DNA from: Opitutia bacterium
Lineage (GTDB): Bacteria; Verrucomicrobiota; Verrucomicrobiia; Opitutales; Opitutaceae
Reading direction: 5' to 3'
Assembly (NCBI GenBank): GCA_003142615.1
Contig: PLMW01000061.1
Span: forward strand, 48,147-82,013
DNA: 33,867 nucleotides
Part shown: piece by piece, positions 23,407 through 31,627 of the stretch
Position numbering within the stretch: the first letter of the stretch is position 1
Layout: every line of letters starts with the position of its first letter
The notes under the pieces: generated by a model
Databases searched by the model: none
Seen by the model: the letters and a program-made list of their open reading frames with translations, nothing else
Told to the model about the DNA's origin: nothing
Program-made: the position numbers and the translations under genes

Positions 23407-24615
23407 TCAGTTGGCCGCCGTGGCACTTGGCGGCAGGGGAATGAGCACCTCGATTTCCGTGCCGGCGCCGCGGACGGATTTGATCTTGAAGGCGCCGCCC
23501 ACATAGGTCGCTCGCTCGCGCATGCTGAGCAGACCAAGGCCGCCCTTTCCTTTTCGTCTGGCCGCGTGATGATCCGGGTCGAAGCCGATCCCGTCGTCAT
23601 TGATCGCCAACTGAACGAAGGCGCGCTGCCTCAGGCTCACGGTAACGTGGCGGGCGCGGGCATGCTTCTCCACGTTTCTCAAGGCTTCCTGGAGAATGCG
23701 GTAGAGCGTCAACTCGGTGTCGGCGGGCAGCCGCGCGTTCAACTTCGCGCAGGCCAGCTTGACGGCCACGCCCGTCCGATCCGCGAACTCCGTGGTGGTG
23801 GCGCGCAGGGCGGCGACCAGACCCAGCTGGTCCAATACACTGGGCCGCAGATTATGCGAGATGCGCTCCACTTCTTCGGCCGTCTTGCCGGCCAGCTCGC
23901 GGAGTTTCATCGCCTCTCCCTTCGCTGGTCCGTCGCGCGCCGCAAGGCTGGTCACCAGCGCCTGACTGCGGAAGAGGATGGCGCAGAGCAGCTGGGTAAT
24001 GCCGTCGTGCAATTCGATGGCCACGCGCCCGCGCTCGGCTTCCTGCACCTGCACCACGCGGTGCGTCAAGGCCCGCAGCATTTCCTCGTTGCGCCGGGCC
24101 TCCGTCATGTCCGTCACCACCATGCCGATGGTCGCGCGATTGAAACCATCCTTTGCCAGGGGACGAATGGAGATTTGCGCCGGCATTTTCGAACCGTCGC
24201 CGGCATTCAGCAGCACTTGGATTTTCGAGCCGGATTTGCCGGCCCGTTTCAGGAGCGGTCGGAGCGTGGCCCGGTCCGCGGCGGAGAGAAAGCGGTGAAA
24301 GGAACTGCCCGTCACCTGCTCCAGCGGGCATTTGACCATTCTGGCGAAGCACTGGTTGGCGTAGAGAATCGTCTTGTCAGCCATCAGCGTCAGCGCCCCT
24401 TCGTTCATGGATTCGATGAGCACGCGGTAGGCGTGCTCGGCGCCTTGCAGCGTGAACACTTGCGGACCCTGTTTGCCCGCGACCACCACCGCATCCACCT
24501 CTCCGCTGCGGATGGCGCGGAGCGTTTCGTCCGCTTCGGCTAGGCGTACGCGGAGTTCGGCGAGTTCGCGGGACGGCGCGGGGTGGGAGGAGCTCTTGTG
24601 ACGGGTAATTTTCAA
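23407..24615 (-). CDS. PAS-domain sensor histidine kinase (HisKA_3/NarL type), kai operon
   Basis: The 402-residue protein has a short coiled N-terminus, a PAS domain (about 60-175), then a HisKA_3 dimerisation domain with ERGRVAIELHDGITQLL, where H203 is the phospho-acceptor. The HATPase domain has the N box ALRNVEKHA (N314), DDGIGF (340-345) and GKGGLGL (356-362). No membrane segment is seen, so it is cytosolic. The start is TTG at 24615, overlapping the kaiB stop as TTGA, which implies translational coupling. Its partner response regulator is not in the window. In non-cyanobacterial kai clusters such kinases are thought to relay KaiB/KaiC state; here that is inferred from the operon only. 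Confidence 0.92.
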   Translation of the reverse strand: MKITRHKSSSHPAPSRELAELRVRLAEADETLRAIRSGEVDAVVVAGKQGPQVFTLQGAEHAYRVLIESMNEGALTLMADKTILYANQCFARMVKCPLEQVTGSSFHRFLSAADRATLRPLLKRAGKSGSKIQVLLNAGDGSKMPAQISIRPLAKDGFNRATIGMVVTDMTEARRNEEMLRALTHRVVQVQEAERGRVAIELHDGITQLLCAILFRSQALVTSLAARDGPAKGEAMKLRELAGKTAEEVERISHNLRPSVLDQLGLVAALRATTTEFADRTGVAVKLACAKLNARLPADTELTLYRILQEALRNVEKHARARHVTVSLRQRAFVQLAINDDGIGFDPDHHAARRKGKGGLGLLSMRERATYVGGAFKIKSVRGAGTEIEVLIPLPPSATAAN

Positions 24616-24965
24616 ACTGCGATTTTACCTTTTGCGCCCAGGTCCAACTCGACGAAAAGGCCGGTGATGTTCGCCAGGTTGCCGATGAACCGGCGCACCG
24701 GCCGGGGAAATTCTTTGATGAGCGTCGGGGTTGCGACGATCTGGTTGTCGCGCGCCAGGTTGGGCTGCTGATAGATGTCGATCACTTCCAGTGTGCAGTT
24801 GTCCTTCAGTTCCGCTTCGCACAGTTGACGGACGCGCAGGACAGCTTGGCGCGATCGGGCCGTGGCCCCCGCCACGAACAGTCGCAAGACGTATCTGCCC
24901 GTGGGCCGGGCGGCCAGGGACTTCTCAAAGGCCTGCGCCGCGCGGCTGGTTTTGTTTGTTTTCAC
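24612..24965 (-). CDS. KaiB-like protein, divergent copy
   Basis: The 117-residue protein has the KaiB core: YVLRLFVAGATARSRQAV (25-42), CTLEVIDIYQQPNLARDNQIVATPTLIKEFP (57-87) and RRFIGNL. The thioredoxin-like fold with proline P80 in ATPTL is retained. KaiB switches fold to bind KaiC. It differs strongly from the neighbouring KaiB, with an N-terminal extension of about 20 residues, so it is a second paralogue. It starts with GTG at 24965, 15 bp after the first kaiB stop, and overlaps the kinase start by 4 bp. Confidence 0.9.
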   Translation of the reverse strand: MKTNKTSRAAQAFEKSLAARPTGRYVLRLFVAGATARSRQAVLRVRQLCEAELKDNCTLEVIDIYQQPNLARDNQIVATPTLIKEFPRPVRRFIGNLANITGLFVELDLGAKGKIAV

Positions 24966-24980
24966 GGGCGTTCGTCCCGG

Positions 24981-25310
24981 TTAATCGGCCGGGCGCAAAT
25001 CCAAGCCGACGAGCAGGTGAGCGGTATCGGAAAGGTTGCCAATGATGGTTCGCACGGGCTTCGGCAACTTGCGCACCACCGTGGGAATGGCCAGGATTTG
25101 GTCGCCTTTGGCCAGCTGGGGCTGCTTCACCAAATCAATCACCGTGATGCGATAGCGGCCTTTGAGGTGGCTTTCGCAAATCTTCTTTAGGTTCGAGAAC
25201 GCCGTCTGCGATTTGGTCGTCTGGCCGGTCACGTAAAGGCGCAGTTGCCAGAGTTTGGCCGGCCGGCGATGGGAGTCGGAGGCGCGTCGTCTCACCGTTT
25301 TGGTTTTCAT
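24981..25310 (-). CDS. kaiB: Circadian-clock-type protein KaiB
   Basis: The 109-residue protein is a close match to typical Kai[21 protein letters not shown] (23-42), [20 protein letters not shown] (55-74), [19 protein letters not shown]. Compared with cyanobacterial KaiB it has a basic N-terminal extension of about 20 residues. The ATG at 25310 overlaps the kaiC stop TGA by one base and follows a good Shine-Dalgarno (GGAGGAG), so translation is coupled to kaiC. Confidence 0.95.
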   Translation of the reverse strand: MKTKTVRRRASDSHRRPAKLWQLRLYVTGQTTKSQTAFSNLKKICESHLKGRYRITVIDLVKQPQLAKGDQILAIPTVVRKLPKPVRTIIGNLSDTAHLLVGLDLRPAD

Positions 25311-27067
25311 CAATTTCTCCTCCCATGTCCGGGTTTGCCCCGCGTGCCGACCGCCACCTTGGCATCCGCCTGGCGCAAGATGCCTGAGGCGGCCCTCTCG
25401 GTGCCCAGCACGAAAGTTCGCGTGCCGACCTGTTCGGCAATGCGCCGCAGTTCCATTGCTTCGGTTTCGTAATCGGAGCGCAGCCCGCTGATTTGCCGTT
25501 CGAGCGCCGCGCGTTTGCGCTCCACTTCGCGCTTAAGCTGGGCGGCTTCCTGCTGGCTGGCCAGCACGGCGGCTTTTTCGAGGGCCGCTTGCGCCGCGCG
25601 GGCTGAGCCGGTCAACACGCCGCTGGCACCGATGTAGGCGTCCACGACGTCGATGCCATGGTCCGAAATCAGGAACTCGCGGATTTGGTTCGAGTGCGCC
25701 ATGCCGCGCGCTTTGAGCACGTAGAGCACGCGATTGCGTTCGCCGTTGCCTTCGTAGTCTTGCAACAACAGCCAGGCGTCCATGAGCGAGGACATGGAGG
25801 CTTCGCTTTGTTGCAGCGCGTGGCCGCCCTGCGTCAGACTGGTGAAGAGCGAGGTGACTTGTCCGGCCTTCAAATAATCAACCAGCCGCGTCACCATCGC
25901 CCTGCATTCGGAAGCGGTGCCTGCGTCCATCAGGCTGGTGATTGGGTCCATGACAACGACGTCGGGTTGAAACGTGACGATCTCCTTGAACATCGTGGCC
26001 AGGTGCATTTCCAGGCCATAGAGCGAAGGCCGCGCCGCGTGAAACCGCAGCAAGCCGCGCTTGACCAACGGCTCCAGGCGCAACCCGATGGAATGCATGT
26101 TGCGGATGATTTGGTTGGGCGATTCCTCGAACGAGAAGAAGAGGGTGCGCTCCCCGCGCCGGCAGGCGGCTTGGGCAAAGTTGGCGGCGACGATGGTCTT
26201 GCCCGTGCCGGGCGTGCCCGTGAGCAAAATGCTGCTGCCGCGAAAAAACCCCCGCCCGCCCAGCATCGCGTCGAGTCGGGGGATGCCGGTGGCAATCCGC
26301 TCGCTCGATATCTTGTGATTCAGCCCCAGCGACGTGATGGGCAGCACGCTGATGCCCTCGTCGCCGATGAGAAAGGGAAATTCGTTGGTGCCGTGCAGTG
26401 CGCCGCGATATTTCACCACGCGCAGATTCCGCGTGGCAATCTGGTCATAGACCCGGTGCTCGAGCAGGATGACGCAGTCGGACACGTATTCCTCCAGCCC
26501 GTGGCGCGTCAGTTGGTCGCGCCCGCGCTCGGCCGTGATGACGGCGGTCACGCCTTTGTCCTTGAGCCAGCGGAAGAGCCGGCGCAACTCGGCGCGCAGG
26601 ATGGCCTCGTTGGGCAGGCTGGCGAACAGCGCTTCCAGCGTGTCCAGCACCACGCGCTTGGCGCCGGTGGAATCAATCGCGTGATTGAGGCGGACGAACA
26701 ACCCTTCCAAGTCATACTCGCCGCTCTCCTGGACTTCACTGCGCTCGATGTGGACGTAGTCGATCACAATTTTTTTGCGCTGGACCAGGCCCGCCAGATC
26801 AAATCCGAGCGACGCGACGTTGGCCTTCAACTCCGCTTCCGTCTCCTCGAAGGCCATGAACACGCCCGGCTCGCCGAACTGCACCGCGCCGCGCACGAGG
26901 AATTCCACGGCCAACAGCGTCTTGCCGCAACCCGCGCCGCCGCACACCAGCGTGGGCCGCCCGCGCGGCAATCCGCCGCCGGTGATTTCGTCGAGACCCT
27001 GGATGCCCGTCGGACACTTGGGCAAATGAACGACCGGGGAGGTGGATTTGGGACGGTTATTTTTCAT
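25310..27067 (-). CDS. kaiC: KaiC-type ATPase/autokinase with C-terminal coiled coil
   Basis: The 585-residue protein has two RecA-like domains. CI has Walker A GGAGCGKT (43-50), catalytic E74/E75 and D142. CII has GTPGTGKT (284-291) and E314/E315, and KARG (452-454) at the position of the arginine-finger region. The phosphosite pair of cyanobacterial KaiC (S431/T432) aligns with S426/S427, and T426 with S421, so autophosphorylation is plausible. Unlike the cyanobacterial protein it ends with an Ala/Glu/Arg-rich segment (about 490-545) likely to form a coiled coil. Such extensions replace the KaiA-binding tail in other bacteria, and no kaiA is present. SD AAAGGA lies 8 bp before the ATG. The operon runs kaiC-kaiB-kaiB-kinase. 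Confidence 0.95.
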   Translation of the reverse strand: MKNNRPKSTSPVVHLPKCPTGIQGLDEITGGGLPRGRPTLVCGGAGCGKTLLAVEFLVRGAVQFGEPGVFMAFEETEAELKANVASLGFDLAGLVQRKKIVIDYVHIERSEVQESGEYDLEGLFVRLNHAIDSTGAKRVVLDTLEALFASLPNEAILRAELRRLFRWLKDKGVTAVITAERGRDQLTRHGLEEYVSDCVILLEHRVYDQIATRNLRVVKYRGALHGTNEFPFLIGDEGISVLPITSLGLNHKISSERIATGIPRLDAMLGGRGFFRGSSILLTGTPGTGKTIVAANFAQAACRRGERTLFFSFEESPNQIIRNMHSIGLRLEPLVKRGLLRFHAARPSLYGLEMHLATMFKEIVTFQPDVVVMDPITSLMDAGTASECRAMVTRLVDYLKAGQVTSLFTSLTQGGHALQQSEASMSSLMDAWLLLQDYEGNGERNRVLYVLKARGMAHSNQIREFLISDHGIDVVDAYIGASGVLTGSARAAQAALEKAAVLASQQEAAQLKREVERKRAALERQISGLRSDYETEAMELRRIAEQVGTRTFVLGTERAASGILRQADAKVAVGTRGKPGHGRRN

Positions 27068-27274
27068 TCAAGGCATCCTTTCATTAACGCGGGTAAAATA
27101 AAACAACAATTGGGGGCTAGAAGCTATGGGGTTTTCACCTACCGCCCAGGGCGGAACAGGGGTCAGGTTGCGGTCTCCAATAACGTCCAGAGCCCCCTCT
27201 CGGACGACTGTAACTACGGCGGGTCTTCAAACCGTCTGTAACTGGGTTTTGGGGCAAAGCGTCGTCGAAGTGCC
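27068..27274. other. kaiC upstream region
   Basis: This 207-bp leader is AT-rich for the first 50 bases next to kaiC, where the promoter is expected, but no clear -35/-10 pair can be named. It also has a 13-bp palindrome (CCGCCC A GGGCGG) near 27145 and a direct repeat of GTTACAG on the minus strand about 20 bp apart, a possible regulator site. Confidence 0.35.
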
Positions 27275-27477
27275 ATGATGACAACCGAACGTTGGGAACT
27301 GCCGGAGCCACTGTGGCACCGGCTTAAAAAATTAATCTGATCCGACGCCGTCATCGGCTTAGGGCAGAAAGGCACAGGCGCGGCGGCCGGCCGCCCAAAG
27401 ACGATCGGTTGATGGTGACGGCCATGTAGTATGTCCTGCGCACCGGCCTGTCGTGGCAGGCTCCACCGCTGCCATGA
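27275..27477 (+). pseudogene. Relic of an IS5-like transposase
   Basis: A start reads MMTTERWELPEPLWHRLKKLI and then stops. In another frame the next part reads GGRPPKDDRLMVTAM, a TAG stop at 27427, then YVLRTGLSWQAPPLP. These match the N-terminal parts of IS5-family transposases (the GRPPKDDR and LRTGxxW motifs). At least one frameshift and two stops show it is dead. It ends directly at the tdk-derived direct repeat. Confidence 0.8.
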
Positions 27478-27582
27478 GGGCTGGCGCCTCAGGCGTGGGC
27501 GCGGCCTTCCTTGAAGTGCCGCCGGCAGACCGAGACGTACCGGGCGTTGCCGCCGATCTCGATCTGCGCGCCCTCGCGCACC
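27478..27582. repeat. Right direct repeat (3' end of intact tdk)
   Basis: This is the source or partner of the block at 23100-23205; 89 bp are identical. It covers tdk codons from about 163 to the stop and 11 bp beyond. Together the two repeats bracket the kai operon (about 4.4 kb). Confidence 0.93.
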
Positions 27583-28070
27583 ACCCGGCCTTCGGCGTCC
27601 ACCCGCAGCACCATCGTGGCCTTCCGACCGCAGTGGCAGATGGTCTTGATCTCGGTGAGGGCGTCGGCCCAGGCCAGCAGCGCGGCGCTGCCCTCGAAGA
27701 GATTGCCCTGGAAGTCGGTGCGCAGGCCGTAGCAGAGCACGGGGATGTCAAGCACGTCGACCACGTCGCTGAGCTGCCGCACCTGCTCGCGGCCGAGAAA
27801 CTGCGCCTCGTCGACCAGCACGCAGGCGAGGGGCCGGGCGGCGTGCTCCGCGCGGATGCGTTCGAGCAGGTTGTCGGCCGTCGTGAAGGTGCTGGCGTCG
27901 CCGGCGAGGCCGATGCGCGACTGGATGCGGCCGATCCCGGCGCGGTCGTCGACGGCGGGCGTGAACTTCAGGGTGTGCAGGCCGCGTTCGCCGTAGTTGT
28001 AGCTCGACTGGAGCAGCACCGTCGATTTGCCGGCGTTCATCGACGAGTAGTAGAAATAGAGTTTCGCCAT
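27489..28070 (-). CDS. tdk: Thymidine kinase
   Basis: The 193-residue protein is a type II thymidine kinase of the nucleotide salvage path. It has the P-loop SMNAGKST (10-17), DEAQF (87-91), the thymidine loop region and a zinc site made by C145, C147, C182 and H185. The ATG at 28070 gives [16 protein letters not shown], the family start. The frame stays open for 109 more codons upstream only because it runs through a 7-bp repeat array, so that extension is not coding. Its last 30 codons are duplicated left of the kai operon. Confidence 0.96.
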   Translation of the reverse strand: MAKLYFYYSSMNAGKSTVLLQSSYNYGERGLHTLKFTPAVDDRAGIGRIQSRIGLAGDASTFTTADNLLERIRAEHAARPLACVLVDEAQFLGREQVRQLSDVVDVLDIPVLCYGLRTDFQGNLFEGSAALLAWADALTEIKTICHCGRKATMVLRVDAEGRVVREGAQIEIGGNARYVSVCRRHFKEGRAHA

Positions 28071-28115
28071 GGCGCATCGTGGTAAGCGGTCCGGCGGCGG
28101 CAGGCGATCACGATT

Positions 28116-28367
28116 TCGGAGAGCGGAGTGTTGATACCGGATAGCGGATACCGGATAGCGGATACCGGATACCGGATACCGGATAGCGGATAGCGGATAC
28201 CGGATACCGGATACCGGAAAGTGGAGTGCCGATACCGGACACCGAAAAGCGAAAAGCGGAAAGCGGAAAGTGGAAACCGGAAGGCGGAGAGCGGAGAACG
28301 GAAAGCGGAGAACGGATACAGGATACCGGAGACCGGAAAGATAAGAGGGCAGAAGGCGAAGGACGAA
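28116..28367. repeat. Heptanucleotide tandem array, 36 units, upstream of tdk
   Basis: Thirty-six consecutive 7-bp units fill 252 bp with no phase slip. The consensus is (S)CGGAWA: CCGGATA and GCGGATA dominate the left third, GCGGAAA and GCGGAGA the right. It begins 46 bp from the tdk start, so it occupies the promoter or leader. All changes are substitutions or whole-unit events. Confidence 0.95.
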
Positions 28368-28377
28368 GTTCAGATGC

Positions 28378-28461
28378 ACCCAAAACTCAGAACCCAAAAC
28401 TCAAACCCAGGTTGTCCAACCCTGAACTCTGAACCCTGAACCTTGAACCCCAAACCCTAGC
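28378..28461. repeat. Second heptad array (consensus CCCTGAA)
   Basis: Twelve 7-bp units (ACCCAAA, CCCTGAA, CTCTGAA, CCTTGAA and similar) follow the first array after 10 bp and out of phase with it. The stop codon of the neighbouring hypothetical gene lies within the last unit. The same unit type recurs near 30190 and 31595. Confidence 0.85.
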
Positions 28462-29305
28462 CTCGCGCGCCGCGCGCCAGCAGGCGTTCCCGGTGGCGGC
28501 GGAGCACCTCGAGGTACGCGCCGCTCTCGATCGCCCGCGCCCGTTCGTGGTACCGGCGGCCGTTGAGCCCGCCCTTGATGAATTGGTTCCGCTCCATGAA
28601 TTCGCGCCGGGCCAGATACAGCAGCGCTGGATCCCGCTGGTACAGGATCAGGTTCGCATCGTTGTAGAGCGCGGCATTCCACGGGGCCGTCCGGGTCATG
28701 TTGCGGCTCAGCGCGAACTGCCCCAGCAGCGACATCGCCGCGGCCGCCAGCCCGCCACCGATGAGGGCCGCCCGGAAGTCGATCTGCACCTCCGGCACAT
28801 GCTGCCGGCCCATCCAGCCGCCTGCCACGAAGCCGCCCAACAATCCGACCAGCAGAATGCGCGGAAGCGTATACAGCGTGAACGGGGAGAGCGGCTCGAG
28901 ATTGGTGTTGGGCGTGAGCACCCGGTACATCGCGAGCAGTTCCTCGCGCGCGATGGCGGTGTCGTTGAGGAGAATCCGCGCCTCGGGATGCCGGCGCGTC
29001 TTGCGCAGGATCTCATGCACGCGGAAACAGGTGACGGGCCCTTCGCGCGCAAATTCGTCGTCGACGTCCGCGCACGCGATGCGGGAGCCGCGGACGATGT
29101 GGGCGGCGAGGGGCGCCACCATGACGACATCGTCGATCAACCGGCGTTTGGCTTCCGCCAGCCGGGCGGTCTCGCCCAGCGGCACCTCCTTTTCGCGCAC
29201 CGTCGCCGCGTAATAGAAGGTGCGCTCCGCCAGCTCATGGCTGAGGTCGGACAGATGCATCGCCCGGTCCAAAGCCTCCAGATTGTCGGCAGGTCCTGCG
29301 GTCAT
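28457..29305 (-). CDS. Hypothetical protein with two membrane segments
   Basis: A 282-residue protein, unrecognised. The N-terminal 140 residues are soluble and helical (MTAGPADNLEALDRAMHLSD, later HEILRKTRRHPEARILLND). Two hydrophobic segments follow at about 145-165 and 182-200. The C-terminal 80 residues are soluble and basic. Codon use fits the local genes, and a second in-frame ATG lies at residue 16. Its stop is inside a heptad repeat. No neighbour hints at its role. Confidence 0.75.
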   Translation of the reverse strand: MTAGPADNLEALDRAMHLSDLSHELAERTFYYAATVREKEVPLGETARLAEAKRRLIDDVVMVAPLAAHIVRGSRIACADVDDEFAREGPVTCFRVHEILRKTRRHPEARILLNDTAIAREELLAMYRVLTPNTNLEPLSPFTLYTLPRILLVGLLGGFVAGGWMGRQHVPEVQIDFRAALIGGGLAAAAMSLLGQFALSRNMTRTAPWNAALYNDANLILYQRDPALLYLARREFMERNQFIKGGLNGRRYHERARAIESGAYLEVLRRHRERLLARGARG

Positions 29306-29387
29306 GGGAAATTTCAGGGGATGGACCCGTCTACCACACCCCGGCCCGCAATTCCAGCCGCTCGTTGGCCGGGGGGTGGGTCTTGGA

Positions 29388-29475
29388 CCTCACGCAACGG
29401 ACGCAAAGCCCGCAAAGGTCTGGAGGGGTTGATTCCCAATCTTGTCGTGGCGTCCTTGGCGGACTTTGCGTGAGG
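29388..29475. repeat. 88-bp inverted-repeat element
   Basis: Perfect 10-bp ends (CCTCACGCAA / TTGCGTGAGG) enclose further matching pieces (GGACGC at 29399, GCGTCC at 29450) and 7-bp spaced CGCAAAG-like units. It looks like a dispersed foldback repeat. It fills most of the gap between the hypothetical and VOC genes (29306-29522). Confidence 0.75.
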
Positions 29476-29522
29476 AAATTCATCTCCAGATTTGGCTGCG
29501 GCTTCGCTGCGTTGTCGTTCCT

Positions 29523-30026
29523 TCAGCCTGGTGCCGGCTCGGCGAGCAGGCCGGCGAGATCGAGCGGATGCGTGAACATGGCCACGCCACCGTCCGCGGA
29601 GCGCGGCCATTCTTCGCGCGGACGGTCCCGGTAAAGCTCGACGCCGTTGCCGTCGGGATCGCGCAGGTAAAGCGCCTCGCTGACGCCGTGGTCGGCCGCG
29701 CCTTCGAGCGGAACGCGGGCGCGCTGCAGGCGGCGCAGGGCGTCGGCCAGCGCGGCGCGGGTGGGATATAGGATGGCCACGTGATAGAGTCCGGTCGTGC
29801 CCGGGGCCGGCGGCGGGCCGCCGAGGCTCTCCCACGTGTTGAGCCCGAGGTGGTGGTGGTAGCCGCCGGCCGAGATGAACGCGGCCTGCGTGCCGAAGCG
29901 CTGCGTGAGTTGAAAGCCGAGCACGCCGCAGTAGAAGTCGAGCGCGCGCTGGAGGTCGGCGACCTTCAGGTGGACGTGTCCGATACGGACCCCGGGATCG
30001 ATGGGGGGAGGAGGGGACTGAACCAT
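29523..30026 (-). CDS. VOC-family protein (glyoxalase/dioxygenase fold)
   Basis: The 167-residue protein from the ATG at 30026 has the paired beta-alpha-beta modules of the VOC superfamily: IGHVHLKVADLQRALDFYCGVLGF (15-38), GGYHHHLGLNTW (54-65), TTGLYHVAILYPTR (77-90) and LRDPDGNGVELYRDRP (121-136). Metal ligands are probably H17 or H19, H58 or H82 and E130. It resembles catechol-2,3-dioxygenase-like proteins, but substrate and reaction are unknown. No operon partner. Confidence 0.88.
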   Translation of the reverse strand: MVQSPPPPIDPGVRIGHVHLKVADLQRALDFYCGVLGFQLTQRFGTQAAFISAGGYHHHLGLNTWESLGGPPPAPGTTGLYHVAILYPTRAALADALRRLQRARVPLEGAADHGVSEALYLRDPDGNGVELYRDRPREEWPRSADGGVAMFTHPLDLAGLLAEPAPG

Positions 30027-30071
30027 GCCCGCAGGATGCGCGGTCGTCCCCCAAAAGGCAAAGCGAGCCGG

Positions 30072-30204
30072 GGTCAGAAGCCAGAAGCCGCCCGCCGTCG
30101 CTCTCCGCGAGCTTTGGCGCGGCAAGGAGGTCAGAAGCCGGAGAGCAGAGACCAGACGTCAGAGGCCAGAACCCAAGCTGTCCAACCCTGAACTCTGAAC
30201 CCAA
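30072..30204. repeat. Heptad-phased repeat with conserved core (copy A)
   Basis: About nineteen 7-bp steps. Left and right parts are GGTCAGA/AGCCAGA and CCCTGAA-type units. The middle holds a core of about 37 bp that recurs at 31546-31580 with only a few changes. Lies between the VOC gene and the esterase promoter region. Confidence 0.8.
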
Positions 30205-30284
30205 CATTCCGCCGCACCTGGTCCCGCGCGGAGAACGGAGGACTGAGGCTTGCGACGGCGCTGCGCGGGACTTTACTCCGGCAC

Positions 30285-31454
30285 GTGACCCTGCGTCGCC
30301 TTCTACTCCTCGTTCTACCGTCCCTTGTCGGCGGGCTCTTGCTCGCCGAATCCACCAACGTAAACCAAACGCCGCCTGCGGCCACCGCCGGCCCGCAACT
30401 CATTCCGGCGTCGGACGCGCGCTTCCGCTACGAGGGCTGGTTTGATTTCACCGACCGGTCGCGGCCCGTCGTCATCTGGCAGGGCAGCCGGATCAGCCTC
30501 GATTTCGAAGGGACGCTGCTCGTCCTGCACTTCGCGGCGCCCTCCGACCAGACCTATTTCAACGTCACCGTTGACGGCGAGACCTTCGTCGTCGGCGTGC
30601 CGGCCGTCGTGCCGGCGGTTGATCCCGGCCCGGGCACGTGGCTGGTCGTGCCGCGCGACGGCGACCCCGCATGCCGCTTCGCCTGGCCGCGGCCGCTCGG
30701 CTCCGACCGACACCACCTGGAGCTTTACAAACGCAGCGAGGCCAGCGCCGGGCACGTCGCCTTCCTCGGCGCGCAACTCGCGCCCGGCGCGCACGCGTGG
30801 GATCCGGCCGCGCCGGACTACCGGCTCCGGTTGCAGTTCATCGGCGACTCCATCACCGCCGGCGCGTGCAACGAGGACGGCCCTGCCGACCAGTGGGACA
30901 ACCGCCGCACGCACAACTTCGCGTTCAGCTACGCCACGCTCGCCGCGCAGGCCCTCCGCGCGGATCTGCGCTGCACGGCCGTCAGCGGCATGGGCATCAC
31001 CCCCGCGTGGGCCGACGTGACCGCCGCGCAGGTGTGGGACCGTGTCTATCCGCGGCTGGACGCCCCGCGCGCCGACCTCGCGGCGTGGCCGCCGGATGTC
31101 GTTTGCATCAACCTCGGGGAAAACGACGACTCGTTCAACCGCAGCCAGCACCGGCCGTTCCCCGCCGGTTACACGCCCGGCTACGTGGCGTTCGTGCGGT
31201 CCGTCCACGGCGTCTGGCCGCAGGCGCACATCGTCCTGCTCCGGGGCGGCATGTTCGGTGGCGCGAAGAGCGATGAGCTGCGCGAAGCGTGGACGGTGGC
31301 CGTGAAGGAGCTCGAGGCCGGTGATCCCGCCATCAGCCACTTCGTCTTTGCGCACTGGTCGACCAACCACCCGCGCGTGGCCGACGACCGGGCGATGGCG
31401 GAGGAACTCGTCGCCTGGCTAAAGCAACAGCCGTTCATGCAGCGGCATCTCTGA
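30285..31454 (+). CDS. SGNH/GDSL esterase with CE2-like N-terminal domain, exported
   Basis: The 389-residue protein starts with a signal peptide (1-21) from a GTG at 30285. Residues 40-175 look like the jelly-roll domain of carbohydrate esterase family 2. The SGNH catalytic domain follows: GDSIT (187-191, nucleophile S189), G235 in VSGMG, LGEND (277-281, N280) and NHPRVADD (H362 as catalytic histidine). CE2 enzymes remove acetyl groups from plant polysaccharides. That function is inferred. It fits a polysaccharide-degrading lifestyle together with the beta-mannosidase. Confidence 0.87.
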   Translation: MTLRRLLLLVLPSLVGGLLLAESTNVNQTPPAATAGPQLIPASDARFRYEGWFDFTDRSRPVVIWQGSRISLDFEGTLLVLHFAAPSDQTYFNVTVDGETFVVGVPAVVPAVDPGPGTWLVVPRDGDPACRFAWPRPLGSDRHHLELYKRSEASAGHVAFLGAQLAPGAHAWDPAAPDYRLRLQFIGDSITAGACNEDGPADQWDNRRTHNFAFSYATLAAQALRADLRCTAVSGMGITPAWADVTAAQVWDRVYPRLDAPRADLAAWPPDVVCINLGENDDSFNRSQHRPFPAGYTPGYVAFVRSVHGVWPQAHIVLLRGGMFGGAKSDELREAWTVAVKELEAGDPAISHFVFAHWSTNHPRVADDRAMAEELVAWLKQQPFMQRHL

Positions 31455-31494
31455 TGCCGCCGCGCGCGTCACGCCACCGGCGGCACAGGATGCA

Positions 31495-31627
31495 GAGGTC
31501 AGAAGTCGAAGGTCGAAAGTCGAAAGTCGAAGCACAGAGATCACCCGCCTTCGCTCTCTGCGAGCTATGGCGCGGCAAGGAATGCTGAACCCAAAACCCT
31601 GAACGCTGAACTCAGAACCCAAGAGCC
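31495..31627. repeat. Heptad-phased repeat with conserved core (copy B)
   Basis: About nineteen 7-bp steps. It begins with five GTCGAAA-like units, passes through the core (31546-31580) shared with copy A, and ends with CTGAACC-type units. It reaches the stop codon of the M2 peptidase. Confidence 0.85.

Noticed and set aside
23246-23506. Plus-strand frame antisense to the kinase end
   Set aside because: Starts in a repeat hairpin and overlaps the kinase HATPase domain; no recognisable product.
28116-28367. CRISPR array
   Set aside because: The units are 7 bp without spacers; it is a simple tandem repeat, and no cas gene is near.
28071-28397. N-terminal extension of thymidine kinase (109 codons)
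   Set aside because: The frame is open only because a 7-bp repeat yields a 7-residue periodic peptide; tdk families start at the ATG at 28070.
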